From contig JAWWBR010000021.1 of the NCBI GenBank assembly GCA_033720855.1, positions 1 to 37,013 of the forward strand: a stretch of 37,013 nt of DNA. The letters are read 5' to 3'. Positions within the stretch are counted from its first letter, which is position 1, and each line of letters opens with the position of its first letter. This document shows, in pieces, positions 6,798 to 14,546 of the stretch. Below the pieces are notes generated by a model. That model was not told the DNA's origin. It was given only the letters and a program-made list of their open reading frames with translations, and did no database searches. The DNA comes from SMXQ01 sp033720855. GTDB taxonomy: Bacteria > Pseudomonadota > Alphaproteobacteria > SMXQ01. A program made the translations under genes and the position numbers.

Positions 6798-7436
6798 TCA
6801 TAGATCGTCGTCCCGGGGCGGGATGCCGAGGCCGCGGATCACCGCCTCCCGGGCGCCGACGCCGGCGAACCAGGATTTCAGATGAGGGAACGCCTCCATG
6901 TCGATGCCCTGCATCCGCCAGCGATAGACCCAGGGATAGGCGGCGATGTCGGCGATGGAGTAGTCCTCGCCGCCGAAGTATGGGGAACCGGCAAGCCCCT
7001 GGTCCAGCACCCCATAGACGCGGGCGTTTTCCGCCTGCCACATCTCGAGATCGGGGTGCGGCTCCCCGGCATCGCGCCGCCGTGCGAGCCAATGGACCTG
7101 CATGGCGCCGAAGGTCAGATGGGTGGAGACGAAGAACAGCCATTCCATGACCCGCGCGCGCGGCGCCGGCGCGGCGGGCAGGAAGCGGCCCGATTTTTCC
7201 GCCAGGTAGAGCAGGATAGCGCCCGACTCGAAGACGGTGACCGGCGCGCCGTCGGGCCCGTCGTCATCGGTGATCACGGGGATGCGCCCGTTGGGATTCA
7301 TCTCCAGGAACCAGGCTTCCTTCTGTTCCTTGCGTTCGAGCGCCATCGGCCGGACCTCATAGTCGAGCCCGGTCTCCTCCAGCATGATGGAGGCCTTGCG
7401 CCCGTTGGAGGTGGCTTTGGCGTAGAGGGTGATCAT
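6798..7436 (-). CDS. Nu-class-like glutathione S-transferase, paralogue 2
   Basis: A 212-residue GST. The N-domain begins MITLYAKATSNGRKASIMLEE, with Ser in place of Pro inside T-x-N-G-R-K. NPNGRIPVITDDD carries the cis-Pro and VFESGAILLYLAEKSG the glutathione-binding Glu-Ser. In the helical domain, YSIADIAAYPWV is the N-capping box. The central motif reads STHLTFGAMQVHW where the other subgroup has GPMFGQ..HF, so the substrate pocket probably differs. Closest to paralogue 1 (shared KEQK and C-terminal PPRD). It sits 9 bases after paralogue 3 and 13 before paralogue 1, consistent with one transcript. Confidence 0.9.
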   Translation of the reverse strand: MITLYAKATSNGRKASIMLEETGLDYEVRPMALERKEQKEAWFLEMNPNGRIPVITDDDGPDGAPVTVFESGAILLYLAEKSGRFLPAAPAPRARVMEWLFFVSTHLTFGAMQVHWLARRRDAGEPHPDLEMWQAENARVYGVLDQGLAGSPYFGGEDYSIADIAAYPWVYRWRMQGIDMEAFPHLKSWFAGVGAREAVIRGLGIPPRDDDL

Positions 7437-7445
7437 CGCTGCCGC

Positions 7446-8153
7446 TCAGCGTCTTTCATACTGCGCCTGGCCGAACATGATGTTCCAGGCCTTGTCGTCG
7501 AGCTCGGCCCTCGGCACCCCTTCGAGGATCCGGTTGCCCGCGATCACCCCCGGGCGCGCCTCGATCTGGTTGTACCAGCGCAGAACGTTGGGATAGGCCG
7601 CGGGGTCGACCCCGCGGCGCTCGGGATTGCGGCACCAGGGATAGATCGCCATGTCGGCGATCGAGTAGTCGGCGCCGGCGATGTATTCGTGCGCATCGAG
7701 GCGCTTGTCCATCACCCCATAGAGGCGATTGGCCTCGTTGGTATAGCGCTCGCGGCCATAGGCGGTCTGCTCCTCGGGCAGGCGCTCGGCGGCGTAGACC
7801 CTGAAATGGTTGGCCTGGCCGAACATCGGCCCGACGCCGCCCATCTGGAACATCAGCCACTCCATCACCCGGTAGCGACCTTCGCCGTCGCCAGGCAGGA
7901 ATCGGCCGGTCTTCTCCGCCAGGTAAAACAGGATGGCGCCCGATTCGAACAGCGCCAGCGGCCTCCCGCCGGGCCCGTCCCGGTCGACGATGGCGGGGAT
8001 CTTGTTGTTGGGCGAAACGGCGAGGAACTCCGGGGTGAACTGGTCGCCGGCCCGGATATCGATGGCATGGGGCGTGTATTCGAGCCCGGTCTCGGCCAGC
8101 ATGATATGGACCTTGCGCCCGTTGGGGGTGGTCCAGGAATAGAGATCGATCAT
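7446..8153 (-). CDS. Nu-class-like glutathione S-transferase, paralogue 3
   Basis: A 235-residue GST, the member most like E. coli YfcG: MIDLYSWTTPNGRKVHIMLAE, then SPNNKIPAIVDRDGPGG, LFESGAILFYLAEKTG, and GGVGPMFGQANHF in the first helix pair of the C-domain, then YSIADMAIYPW. It carries about 20 extra C-terminal residues (ending FGQAQYERR) that the other paralogues lack. The frame stays open upstream to 8444, but ATG 8153 matches the family N-terminus exactly. It follows paralogue 4 by 61 bases, the largest gap in the run. Nu-class members act as glutathione-dependent disulfide reductases or peroxide reductases; the role here is inferred only at that level. Confidence 0.9.
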   Translation of the reverse strand: MIDLYSWTTPNGRKVHIMLAETGLEYTPHAIDIRAGDQFTPEFLAVSPNNKIPAIVDRDGPGGRPLALFESGAILFYLAEKTGRFLPGDGEGRYRVMEWLMFQMGGVGPMFGQANHFRVYAAERLPEEQTAYGRERYTNEANRLYGVMDKRLDAHEYIAGADYSIADMAIYPWCRNPERRGVDPAAYPNVLRWYNQIEARPGVIAGNRILEGVPRAELDDKAWNIMFGQAQYERR

Positions 8154-8214
8154 TCCCCGCCCTTTCCTTGCACGCCGCCCATTCGCTTCTTCGCGGTCTC
8201 CTGGCCAGCCCGCC

Positions 8215-8868
8215 TCACGCCGCGGCCGCGGCCTCGGCGCGCACCTCCTCGATGACCGCCGCGGCGCGCTGGGTCGCGGACCGCTCGCCCACCAGGGCGA
8301 ACCAGCGGGCGGCGTTGGGGTAATCATCGAGGCTCGCATCGAAGCGGCCCACGGTCCCCAAATGCGGCCACAGCGCCATGTCGGCGATGGAGTATTCGGG
8401 GCCGGCGATGTATGCGCTCTCGCCGAGCCGCTTGTCGACGACATCCAGCAGATGCAGGGCTTCCTTCACGTAGCGCTCCTCCGGATAGGCCATGTCCGGC
8501 TCGCCCGCGTGTTCGTGGAAAAAGGCCGCCTCGGTAAAGAGCGGGCCCGGGCTCGCCATCTGGAACATCAGCCACTGCAGGGTGGTGAACCACTGGCGCT
8601 TGTCCTCGGGCCGGAACTGGCCGGTCTTCTCCGCGAGGTAGATCAGGATGGCGCCGGATTCGAACACCGTGAAGGGTTCGCCGCCAGGACCGTCCTGGTC
8701 GACGATGGTGGGCGTCTTGTTGTTGGGATTGAGCTTGAGGTAATCGGGCGCGAACTGCTCGCCCTTGCGCAGATGCACGATATGGCGGGTATAGGGAAGC
8801 CCCACCTCCTCCAGCATCATGAAGATCTTGCGGTTGTTGCCCGAGCGCCAGCAATAGAAATCGATCAT
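8215..8868 (-). CDS. Nu-class-like glutathione S-transferase, paralogue 4 (divergent active site)
   Basis: A 217-residue GST. The active-site loop reads WRSGNNRKIFMMLEE, so Ser stands where the other five have the Thr of T-x-N; the Asn is kept. NPNNKTPTIVDQDGPGG and VFESGAILIYLAEKTG keep the cis-Pro and glutathione Glu-Ser. The central motif is GPLFTEAAFF rather than GPMFGQ..HF, and YSIADMALWPHLG lacks the usual Trp-Cys after Pro. It ends in an Ala-rich tail. GGGGAGGGGAGAG lies before ATG 8868, 13 bases after paralogue 5. The substitutions suggest a different substrate or reaction from its neighbours. Confidence 0.9.
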   Translation of the reverse strand: MIDFYCWRSGNNRKIFMMLEEVGLPYTRHIVHLRKGEQFAPDYLKLNPNNKTPTIVDQDGPGGEPFTVFESGAILIYLAEKTGQFRPEDKRQWFTTLQWLMFQMASPGPLFTEAAFFHEHAGEPDMAYPEERYVKEALHLLDVVDKRLGESAYIAGPEYSIADMALWPHLGTVGRFDASLDDYPNAARWFALVGERSATQRAAAVIEEVRAEAAAAA

Positions 8869-8881
8869 CTCTCCCCTCCCC

Positions 8882-9526
8882 TCAGGCCGCCGCGGCGCGC
8901 AGCTCGGCGGCGATCCGGTCGGCCTTCTGCACCGCCGGGCGCGCCTGGATCTCGTCGAACCAGCGCATGAAGTTGGCGTAATCCTCGCCCTTCAGCCCGC
9001 GCCGTTCCCAGTCCTGGCACCACGGAAACGTCAGCATGTCGGCAATGGTGTACTCGTCGCCGGCAACGTAAGGCACCTCGGCGAGCCGCCGGTCCAATAC
9101 CGTCATCAGCCGCGCGGCCTCCTTGGTGTAGCGCTCGAAGCCGGCGCCCATGCCCGGCTTGTCCCGGCGCGAGACGAAGTGTCCGGCCTGGCCGAACATC
9201 GGGCCGATGCCGCCCATCTGGAACATCGACCACTGGATGGTGACGGAGCGCTCCCGGGGATCGGTGGAAAGGAACCGGCCGGTCTTGTCGGCCAGGTACA
9301 TCAGGATGGCGCCGCTCTCGCAGAGCGCGTAGTCGCCGCCGCCCGGCCCGTCTCGGTCGATGATGGCGGGGATCTTGTTGTTGGGCGAAATCGCCAGGAA
9401 TTCCGGCTTGAACTGGTCGCCCTTGCTGATGTTTACGGGATGGACGCGGTACTCCAGGCCCGTTTCCTCCAGCATGATATAGACCTTCCGCGCGTTGCCG
9501 GTGGCCCAGTTGTAGACATCGATCAT
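8882..9526 (-). CDS. Nu-class-like glutathione S-transferase, paralogue 5
   Basis: A 214-residue GST: MIDVYNWATGNARKVYIMLEE, SPNNKIPAIIDRDGPGG, LCESGAILMYLADKTG (Cys replaces Phe before the Glu-Ser pair), GGIGPMFGQAGHF and YTIADMLTFPWCQDWERRG. It is in the same subgroup as paralogues 3 and 6 by the GPMFGQ..HF block and the SPNNK/SPNHK segment. The Cys at the glutathione-site motif is unusual within this run and lies near the thiol-binding pocket. GAGGAAACG precedes ATG 9526, and the gene starts 25 bases after paralogue 6. Confidence 0.9.
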   Translation of the reverse strand: MIDVYNWATGNARKVYIMLEETGLEYRVHPVNISKGDQFKPEFLAISPNNKIPAIIDRDGPGGGDYALCESGAILMYLADKTGRFLSTDPRERSVTIQWSMFQMGGIGPMFGQAGHFVSRRDKPGMGAGFERYTKEAARLMTVLDRRLAEVPYVAGDEYTIADMLTFPWCQDWERRGLKGEDYANFMRWFDEIQARPAVQKADRIAAELRAAAA

Positions 9527-9551
9527 CGTCGTTTCCTCGCTCCCGCTTATT

Positions 9552-10193
9552 TCACGCGGCGCTCTTGCGCAGCTCCGCCGTCACCGCTTGCGCCCGCTCG
9601 ACTGCGGGCCGCTCGGCGATTCTCTCCATCCAGCGCCGGACATTGGGACACTCGGGCAGGGCCTCGGCCCGCCAGTCCGTCCCCTGGCACCACGGGAAGG
9701 TGGCCATGTCGGCGATGGAATAGTCTCCGGCAATATAGTCTCTGCCCTCCAGGCGATCATCCAGAACCCGCAGCAGCCTGAGGGATTCCTTGTGATAGCG
9801 CTCGAGCGCATAGCCCATGGCGGGGTCCTCCTTGCGCGCCATGAAATGGTTGACCTGGCCGAACATCGGGCCGATGCCGCCCATCTGCCACATCAGCCAT
9901 TCGATCACGCGATAGCGGGGCTCTCCGTCCTCGGGCAGGAAACGGCCGGTCTTCTCGGCGAGGTAATGCAGGATCGCGCCCGATTCGAAGAGCGGCATGG
10001 GCGCGCCGCCGGGGCCGTCCGTGTCGACGATGGCCGGCGTCTTGTGATTGGGAGAGATCACGCCGTAGTCGGGCGCGAATTGCGCCCCTTCGTGGATATT
10101 GACGGGGTGGACGCGGTAGGGAAGCCCGGTCTCCTCCAGCATGATCAGGACCTTGCGGTTGTTGCCCGTGGTCCAGACATAGGCTTCGATCAT
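9552..10193 (-). CDS. Nu-class-like glutathione S-transferase, paralogue 6 (first gene of the operon)
   Basis: A 213-residue GST and the promoter-proximal gene of the six: MIEAYVWTTGNNRKVLIMLEE, SPNHKTPAIVDTDGPGG, LFESGAILHYLAEKTG, GGIGPMFGQVNHF and YSIADMATFPWCQGTDWR. All Nu-class hallmarks are present (T-x-N-x-R-K, cis-Pro, ESGAI). AAGGGAGGGTC precedes ATG 10193. Upstream lie a long leader and a pair of near-identical palindromes at 10368-10413, probably the control site for the whole run. The role is probably glutathione-dependent reduction, isomerisation or thiol transfer on a catabolic intermediate or an oxidised thiol; this cannot be decided from sequence. Confidence 0.9.
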   Translation of the reverse strand: MIEAYVWTTGNNRKVLIMLEETGLPYRVHPVNIHEGAQFAPDYGVISPNHKTPAIVDTDGPGGAPMPLFESGAILHYLAEKTGRFLPEDGEPRYRVIEWLMWQMGGIGPMFGQVNHFMARKEDPAMGYALERYHKESLRLLRVLDDRLEGRDYIAGDYSIADMATFPWCQGTDWRAEALPECPNVRRWMERIAERPAVERAQAVTAELRKSAA

Positions 10194-10569
10194 GACCCTC
10201 CCTTCGCGCGGGACAGCCGCGCTTCGCTCTTATCGGCGCCCGCTCTTCCGGCGGGGCCCCGCCTGTGTATCACGGGCGGCTTGCGCCCGGAAGCCCCGAT
10301 GCCAGGCCGGGCCCGACGCGCCCGCGCGACCGTTCCCGGCCGGCGGCGCGGAGTCCGGTTAGGCCAAATTCTCATAATGTGGGAATTCGACAGGATTCTC
10401 ACATTATGAGAATCTTGTAAAAACTTTTTATTTTCAATAACGTATTCTGCCCCTTCGGGAAAATGGCAGAAATTTCTGCGCGCCCGTCGCCCGCCGGGCA
10501 AGGCGTCGATTCCCCTGGTTTCGCGACCCGATAGTTTGCTAGCCTGCGCCGCCGAAAGGGGGTGAGGTC
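10194..10569. other. Intergenic region upstream of the GST operon
   Basis: This 376-base gap separates the GST operon (minus) from a tiny membrane protein gene (plus). The part next to the GSTs (10194-10360) is GC-rich with no coding signal and would be a leader. 10368-10413 holds the paired palindrome, and 10411-10445 is AT-rich. On the minus strand TTGAAA (about 10432-10437) could serve as a -35 element lying just upstream of the palindromes, so a bound regulator would cover the -10 region. This promoter is tentative. Confidence 0.4.
10368..10413. promoter_or_regulatory. Paired palindromic operator candidate
   Basis: Two 19-base arms, ATTCTCATAATGTGGGAAT at 10368-10386 and ATTCTCACATTATGAGAAT at 10395-10413, are inverted copies of each other (18 of 19 positions match) separated by 8 bases. 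Each arm is itself nearly palindromic (ATTCTCA...TGAGAAT in the right arm), so this is two adjacent dyad sites rather than a hairpin terminator; no T tract follows. The size and symmetry suit a dimeric regulator of the IclR, GntR or TetR kind, with two sites bound side by side. It lies 175-220 bases upstream of the first GST gene. No regulator gene lies in the window. Confidence 0.65.
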
Positions 10570-10683
10570 ATGGACGAGCAACGGTGGACGACATTGGGGG
10601 CCTTTTTGGTCGGCTGCATCATCGGCGTGAGCGCCGGCGTCGCCATCGGCCTCTTCATCCATCCCCTGATCTTCTCGGGCTGA
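10570..10683 (+). CDS. 37-residue single-pass membrane microprotein
   Basis: A very short reading frame with a strong AGGGGGTGAGG ribosome site directly before ATG 10570. The product starts with the polar stretch MDEQRWTT, runs through one Gly-rich hydrophobic helix (about residues 9-36, with GCIIGVSAGVAIGLFI and GxxxG-like spacing) and ends at TGA 10683. The small-residue-rich helix suits packing within the inner membrane. It does not overlap its neighbours: the GST operon on one side and the gatB stop, convergent, on the other. Function is unknown; short length makes this a moderate call. Confidence 0.5.
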   Translation: MDEQRWTTLGAFLVGCIIGVSAGVAIGLFIHPLIFSG

Positions 10684-10723
10684 GCGGCGCCGGCGCGCCC
10701 GTGCGCCCGAGGGCCCTGAGGAT

Positions 10724-12175
10724 TCACTCCGAGAGCTTTTTCCGCAGGATCTCGTTGACCGCGCCGGGATTGGCCTTGCCCTGGGTCGCCTTCATGATCT
10801 GGCCGACGAACCAGCCCAGGACCTTCTCGTTGCCCCCCTTGAACTGCGCCACCTGATCGGGATTGCCGGCGATCACCTTGTCGACCTCGGCCTCGATGGT
10901 GCCGGTGTCGGTGATCTGCTTGAGGCCCTTTTCCTCGACGACGACCTCGGCGGCCTTGCCCGACGCCGCCATTTCCTCGAACACGTCCTTGGCCAAACGG
11001 TTGGAAACCGTGCCATCATTGATCAGGTCGATGAGGCCGCCCAGGTCCTCGGCCGCCACCGGGCTGTCGGCGATGGTGCGGCCCTCCCGGTTGAGCAGGC
11101 CGAACAGCTCCCCGGTGACCCAGTTGGCCGCCACCTTGCCGTCCCGCCCCTGGGCTGCGGTCTCGAAATACTCCGCGGTCTCGCGCTCGGCCACGAGAAC
11201 GGCCGCGTCATAGGGGGAAAGCCCGTAATCGGCGATGAACCGCGCGCGCTTCTCGTCGGGCAGTTCGGGCAGGCCGGCCTTGATCCCCTCGACCCAGTCG
11301 GCGTCGAGCTCCAGCGGCAACAGGTCGGGGTCCGGGAAGTAGCGGTAGTCGTGGGACTCCTCCTTGGTGCGCATGGCCCTGGTCACGCCGGTCTCGGGAT
11401 CGAACAGGCGGGTCTCCTGGACCACCTCGCCGCCGTCCTCGATCAGGTCGACCTGGCGCCCGGCCTCGTAGGCGATGGCCTGCTGGACGAAGCGGATCGA
11501 GTTCACGTTCTTGATCTCGCAGCGGGTGCCGTACGCCTCCCCCGGCCGGCGCACCGAGACGTTGACGTCGGCGCGCATGGAGCCTTCCTCCATGTTGCCG
11601 TCGCAGGTGCCGAGATAGCGCAGGATCGACCGCAATTTCGTGAGATACGCCGCCGCCTCTTCCGCGGAGCGGATGTCGGGCTCGGAGACGATCTCCATCA
11701 GCGCGACGCCGGCACGGTTGAGGTCCACATAGGTGGCGTCGGGCGCCTGGTCGTGCAGGCTCTTGCCCGCGTCCTGCTCGAGGTGCAGCCGGGTGATGCC
11801 GACCCGGCGCTCGCTCCCATCCTCCATGTCGAGGACCACCTCGCCCTTGCCGACAATGGGCTGGGTGAATTGGGAAATCTGATAGCCCGGCGGCAGGTCG
11901 GGATAGAAATAGTTCTTGCGGTCGAAGACCGAGACGAGGTTGATCTGCGCCTTCAGCCCGAGGCCGGTGCGGACCGCCTGCTCGACGCAATAGCCGTTGA
12001 TCACCGGCAGCATGCCGGGCATGGCGGCGTCGACCAGCGAGACCTGGCTGTTGGGCGCGGCCCCGAAGGCGGTGGCGGCGCCGGAAAAGAGCTTGGCGTT
12101 GGAGGTCACCTGGGCATGGACCTCGAGCCCGATGACCAGTTCCCAATCCCCGGTGGCGCCCTGGATCATGGACAT
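10724..12175 (-). CDS. gatB: Asp-tRNA(Asn)/Glu-tRNA(Gln) amidotransferase subunit B
   Basis: Subunit B of the GatCAB amidotransferase, about 483 residues, the tRNA-binding kinase-like subunit that activates the Asp or Glu carried by misacylated tRNA before amidation. Family blocks are easy to see: WELVIGLEVHAQ at the N-terminus, the FDRKNYFYPDLPPGYQISQF signature, RLHLEQDAGK, DLNRAGVALMEIVSEPD, RADVNVSVR and RCEIKNVNS. The C-terminal helical/YqeY-like tail ends with KATQGKANPGAVNEIL. Stop and start of gatA and gatB overlap (the sequence GTGATG holds a GTG at 12178, the gatA TGA and an ATG at 12175); either start is possible. Translationally coupled to gatA. Confidence 0.97.
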   Translation of the reverse strand: MSMIQGATGDWELVIGLEVHAQVTSNAKLFSGAATAFGAAPNSQVSLVDAAMPGMLPVINGYCVEQAVRTGLGLKAQINLVSVFDRKNYFYPDLPPGYQISQFTQPIVGKGEVVLDMEDGSERRVGITRLHLEQDAGKSLHDQAPDATYVDLNRAGVALMEIVSEPDIRSAEEAAAYLTKLRSILRYLGTCDGNMEEGSMRADVNVSVRRPGEAYGTRCEIKNVNSIRFVQQAIAYEAGRQVDLIEDGGEVVQETRLFDPETGVTRAMRTKEESHDYRYFPDPDLLPLELDADWVEGIKAGLPELPDEKRARFIADYGLSPYDAAVLVAERETAEYFETAAQGRDGKVAANWVTGELFGLLNREGRTIADSPVAAEDLGGLIDLINDGTVSNRLAKDVFEEMAASGKAAEVVVEEKGLKQITDTGTIEAEVDKVIAGNPDQVAQFKGGNEKVLGWFVGQIMKATQGKANPGAVNEILRKKLSE

Positions 12176-13668
12176 CACGCGCCCTCCCTGCCCTGGGCCG
12201 CGGGCGAGCCGTCGAAGCCGGCGCGCGTCTCGATCGCGCTCGCGGCCGCGATCATGGTCTCCTCGTCGAACGGCTTGGCGATCAGCTGCAGGCCGAGGGG
12301 CAGCCCGTCGCCGTCGAGCCCGGCCGGAACCGAGACGCCGGGCAGGCCCGCCAACGACGCCGGCACCGTGAAGACGTCGTTGAGATACATGGAAATGGGA
12401 TCGTCTTCCTTTTCGCCGATGGCGAAGGCGGCGCCGGGGGCGGTGGGCGTGAGGATCACGTCGACCTTTTCGAAGGCGGTGGAAAAATCACGGGCGATCA
12501 GGGTCCGCACCTTCTGCGCCTTCAGGTAATAGGCGTCGTAATAGCCCGCCGAGAGCACGTAGGTGCCGATCATGACGCGACGGCGCACCTCGGCGCCGAA
12601 CCCCTCGGAGCGCGTCGCCTCGTACATGTCCAAGAGGTCGTCCGCGGCCGCCGCCCGGTGGCCGAAGCGCACGCCGTCGTAGCGCGCCAGGTTGGAGGAC
12701 GCCTCGGCCGGGGCCAGGATGTAATAGACCGGCAGGGCATAGGAGGTGTGCGGCAGGCTGATCTCCACCGGCTCCATGCCGGCGTCCTTGAGGTAGTCGA
12801 CCCCGCGGCTCCACAGGGCCTCGATCTCGGGATCCATGCCGTCGACCCGGTACTCCTTGGGGATCCCCACCTTGAGGCCGTCCACCGGGCGTTTGACCGC
12901 GGCCTCGAAGTCCGGCACCGCGCGATCGACCGAGGTCGAATCCTTGGCATCGAAGCCGGCCATGTGGGTCAGCAGCAGGCCCGCGTCCCGCACCGTCCGG
13001 GTGATCGGCCCGGCCTGGTCCAGGGAGGAGGCGAAGGCGACGATGCCCCAGCGCGAACAGCGGCCATAGGTCGGCTTGAGGCCGACGACGCCGCAGAAGG
13101 ACGCGGGCTGGCGGATGGATCCGCCGGTATCGGTGCCGGTGGCCGCCGGGCAAAGACGGGCGGCGACGGCCGCCGCCGACCCGCCCGAAGACCCGCCGGG
13201 CACCAGGGGACGGTTGTCCCCCTGGCGCCGCCAGGGGTTCTCCACCGGGCCGAAATGGCTGGTGGTGTTGGAGGACCCCATGGCGAACTCGTCCATGTTG
13301 GTCTTGCCCAGCATCAGCGCCCCCGCCTCCCACAGGTTCCGGGTGACGGTGGATTCGTAGGGCGGCGTGAAACCGTCGAGGATGCGGGAGGCGGCGGTGG
13401 TGGCGACGCCCTCGGTGCAGAACAGGTCCTTGATCGCGAGCGGCACGCCCTCGAGCGCCCGGGCCTCTCCGGCGGCGATCCGCCGATCGGCTTCCTCGGC
13501 TCCGGCGCGCGCCCGCTCCGGGGTCTCCGCCACATAGGCGTTGAGGCCGCGGGCCGCCGCCATGGCGTCGAGATGCGCCTCGATGAGTTCCACCGCCGAG
13601 AACGCCTTGGCCGAGAGCCCGTCCCTCGCTTCGGCCAGGGTGAGGTCCGTCAGCGCGCGATCGGCCAT
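12175..13668 (-). CDS. gatA: Asp-tRNA(Asn)/Glu-tRNA(Gln) amidotransferase subunit A
   Basis: The glutaminase subunit of GatCAB, 497 residues, an amidase-signature enzyme that releases ammonia from glutamine and channels it to GatB. The Ser-cisSer-Lys triad can be read: PLAIKDLFCTEG carries the Lys, VPGGSSGGSAAAVAA is the amidase signature with the cis-Ser, and GTDTGGSIRQPASFCG holds the nucleophilic Ser. The frame continues upstream, but ATG 13668 overlaps the gatC stop by one base (TGATG), as expected in a gatCAB operon, and gives the usual length. Order gatC-gatA-gatB on one transcript. Confidence 0.97.
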   Translation of the reverse strand: MADRALTDLTLAEARDGLSAKAFSAVELIEAHLDAMAAARGLNAYVAETPERARAGAEEADRRIAAGEARALEGVPLAIKDLFCTEGVATTAASRILDGFTPPYESTVTRNLWEAGALMLGKTNMDEFAMGSSNTTSHFGPVENPWRRQGDNRPLVPGGSSGGSAAAVAARLCPAATGTDTGGSIRQPASFCGVVGLKPTYGRCSRWGIVAFASSLDQAGPITRTVRDAGLLLTHMAGFDAKDSTSVDRAVPDFEAAVKRPVDGLKVGIPKEYRVDGMDPEIEALWSRGVDYLKDAGMEPVEISLPHTSYALPVYYILAPAEASSNLARYDGVRFGHRAAAADDLLDMYEATRSEGFGAEVRRRVMIGTYVLSAGYYDAYYLKAQKVRTLIARDFSTAFEKVDVILTPTAPGAAFAIGEKEDDPISMYLNDVFTVPASLAGLPGVSVPAGLDGDGLPLGLQLIAKPFDEETMIAAASAIETRAGFDGSPAAQGREGA

Positions 13669-13955
13669 CACTCGATCACCTTGGGCACGGTGAAATAGCC
13701 GTCCTTGGCCGCGGGCGCGTTGGCCAGCACCTTTTCCGGGATGCCGCCGTCGGTCACCTCGTCGGCGCGCCAGCGCAGCTTCTGCTCGGACGCCTGGGAC
13801 ATGGGCGGCACGTCCGCGGTGTCGACGGCGTTGAGCTGCTCGATCCAACCCAGGATATTGGAGAGCTCCTCGGCCAGGCCGTCGAGATCCTCTTCGGGCA
13901 CCCGGATGCGGGCCAGGGCGGCGATGCGTGCGACGGTGGCTTTATCCAGCGACAT
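13668..13955 (-). CDS. gatC: Asp-tRNA(Asn)/Glu-tRNA(Gln) amidotransferase subunit C
   Basis: A 95-residue GatC, the small wrapping subunit that stabilises GatA on GatB. It starts MSLDKATVARIAALARI, has the helical segment EELSNILGWIEQLN and the family signature VDTADVPPMSQ, then LRWRADEVTDGG and a C-terminal DGYFTVPKVIE, which in the family ends in a similar FxVPKVIE. First gene of the gatCAB operon, divergent from ruvX across 105 bases. Confidence 0.97.
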   Translation of the reverse strand: MSLDKATVARIAALARIRVPEEDLDGLAEELSNILGWIEQLNAVDTADVPPMSQASEQKLRWRADEVTDGGIPEKVLANAPAAKDGYFTVPKVIE

Positions 13956-14060
13956 CTGTATAAGTGTCCCAGTGATTGCGCGCGGGCCCGCCCTGATGGG
14001 CGGAAACCCGCGGAAACCTTGGGTTTTAGGCCCTAGAAGCCAGGCAAGGTATCACCGGCC

Positions 14061-14546
14061 ATGACCATCCGCAAGCCCGGAGAATTGACCCGAGACCTCG
14101 CAGCCGGAGCCCGCATCCTCGGCCTCGACCTCGGCCGCCGCACCATCGGTTTGGCACTCAGCGACGTCCGGCGCACCATCGCCACGCCCTGCGAGACGAT
14201 ACGGCGGACCAAGCTGGCGGCCGACCTCGCCCACCTCGCCCGCATCATCGAAGAGCAGGACGTCGGCGCCCTGGTGCTGGGCCTGCCCATCAACATGGAC
14301 GGGAGCGAAGGCCCCCGGTGCCAGGCGACCCGCCAGTTCGCCAGCGATCTCCTCAAGGCGGTGGACCTGCCGCTCGCCTTCTGGGACGAGCGCCTGTCGA
14401 CCCGCGCCGCCGAGGCCGCCCTGCTCGACGCCGACGTGTCCCGGCGCCGGCGCGCCGAGGTCATCGACAAGGTCGCCGCCGCCGTGATCCTGCAATCCTT
14501 CCTCGATTTCCTCTCTGCCTCCGGCCCCGGTGACGACCGCCGATGA
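14061..14546 (+). CDS. ruvX: RuvX/YqgF-family pre-16S rRNA nuclease / Holliday junction resolvase-like protein
   Basis: A 161-residue RNase-H-fold protein of the YqgF/RuvX family, involved in 16S rRNA 5' end maturation and formerly listed as a putative Holliday junction resolvase. Visible motifs are LGLDLGRRTIGLALSD with the first catalytic Asp, VLGLPINMDGSEG, FWDERLSTRAAE with the acidic second motif, and IDKVAAAVILQ with the last Asp. A polar N-terminal extension of about 17 residues precedes the domain. Its stop overlaps the start of the following permease gene (ATGA), so the two are coupled. Divergent from gatC, an arrangement common in alphaproteobacteria. Confidence 0.93.
   Translation: MTIRKPGELTRDLAAGARILGLDLGRRTIGLALSDVRRTIATPCETIRRTKLAADLAHLARIIEEQDVGALVLGLPINMDGSEGPRCQATRQFASDLLKAVDLPLAFWDERLSTRAAEAALLDADVSRRRRAEVIDKVAAAVILQSFLDFLSASGPGDDRR

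Noticed and set aside
6882..8255. A 457-codon plus-strand open frame across GST genes 2 and 3
   Set aside because: Antisense shadow: it spans two real genes and their gap, and repeated His/Gly/Val-rich segments mirror the conserved GST motifs on the other strand.
10368..10413. The paired palindrome as a Rho-independent terminator for the small membrane protein or gatB
   Set aside because: It lies upstream, not downstream, of the small gene, the arms are AT-rich, no run of T follows directly, and each arm has its own dyad symmetry, which favours an operator.
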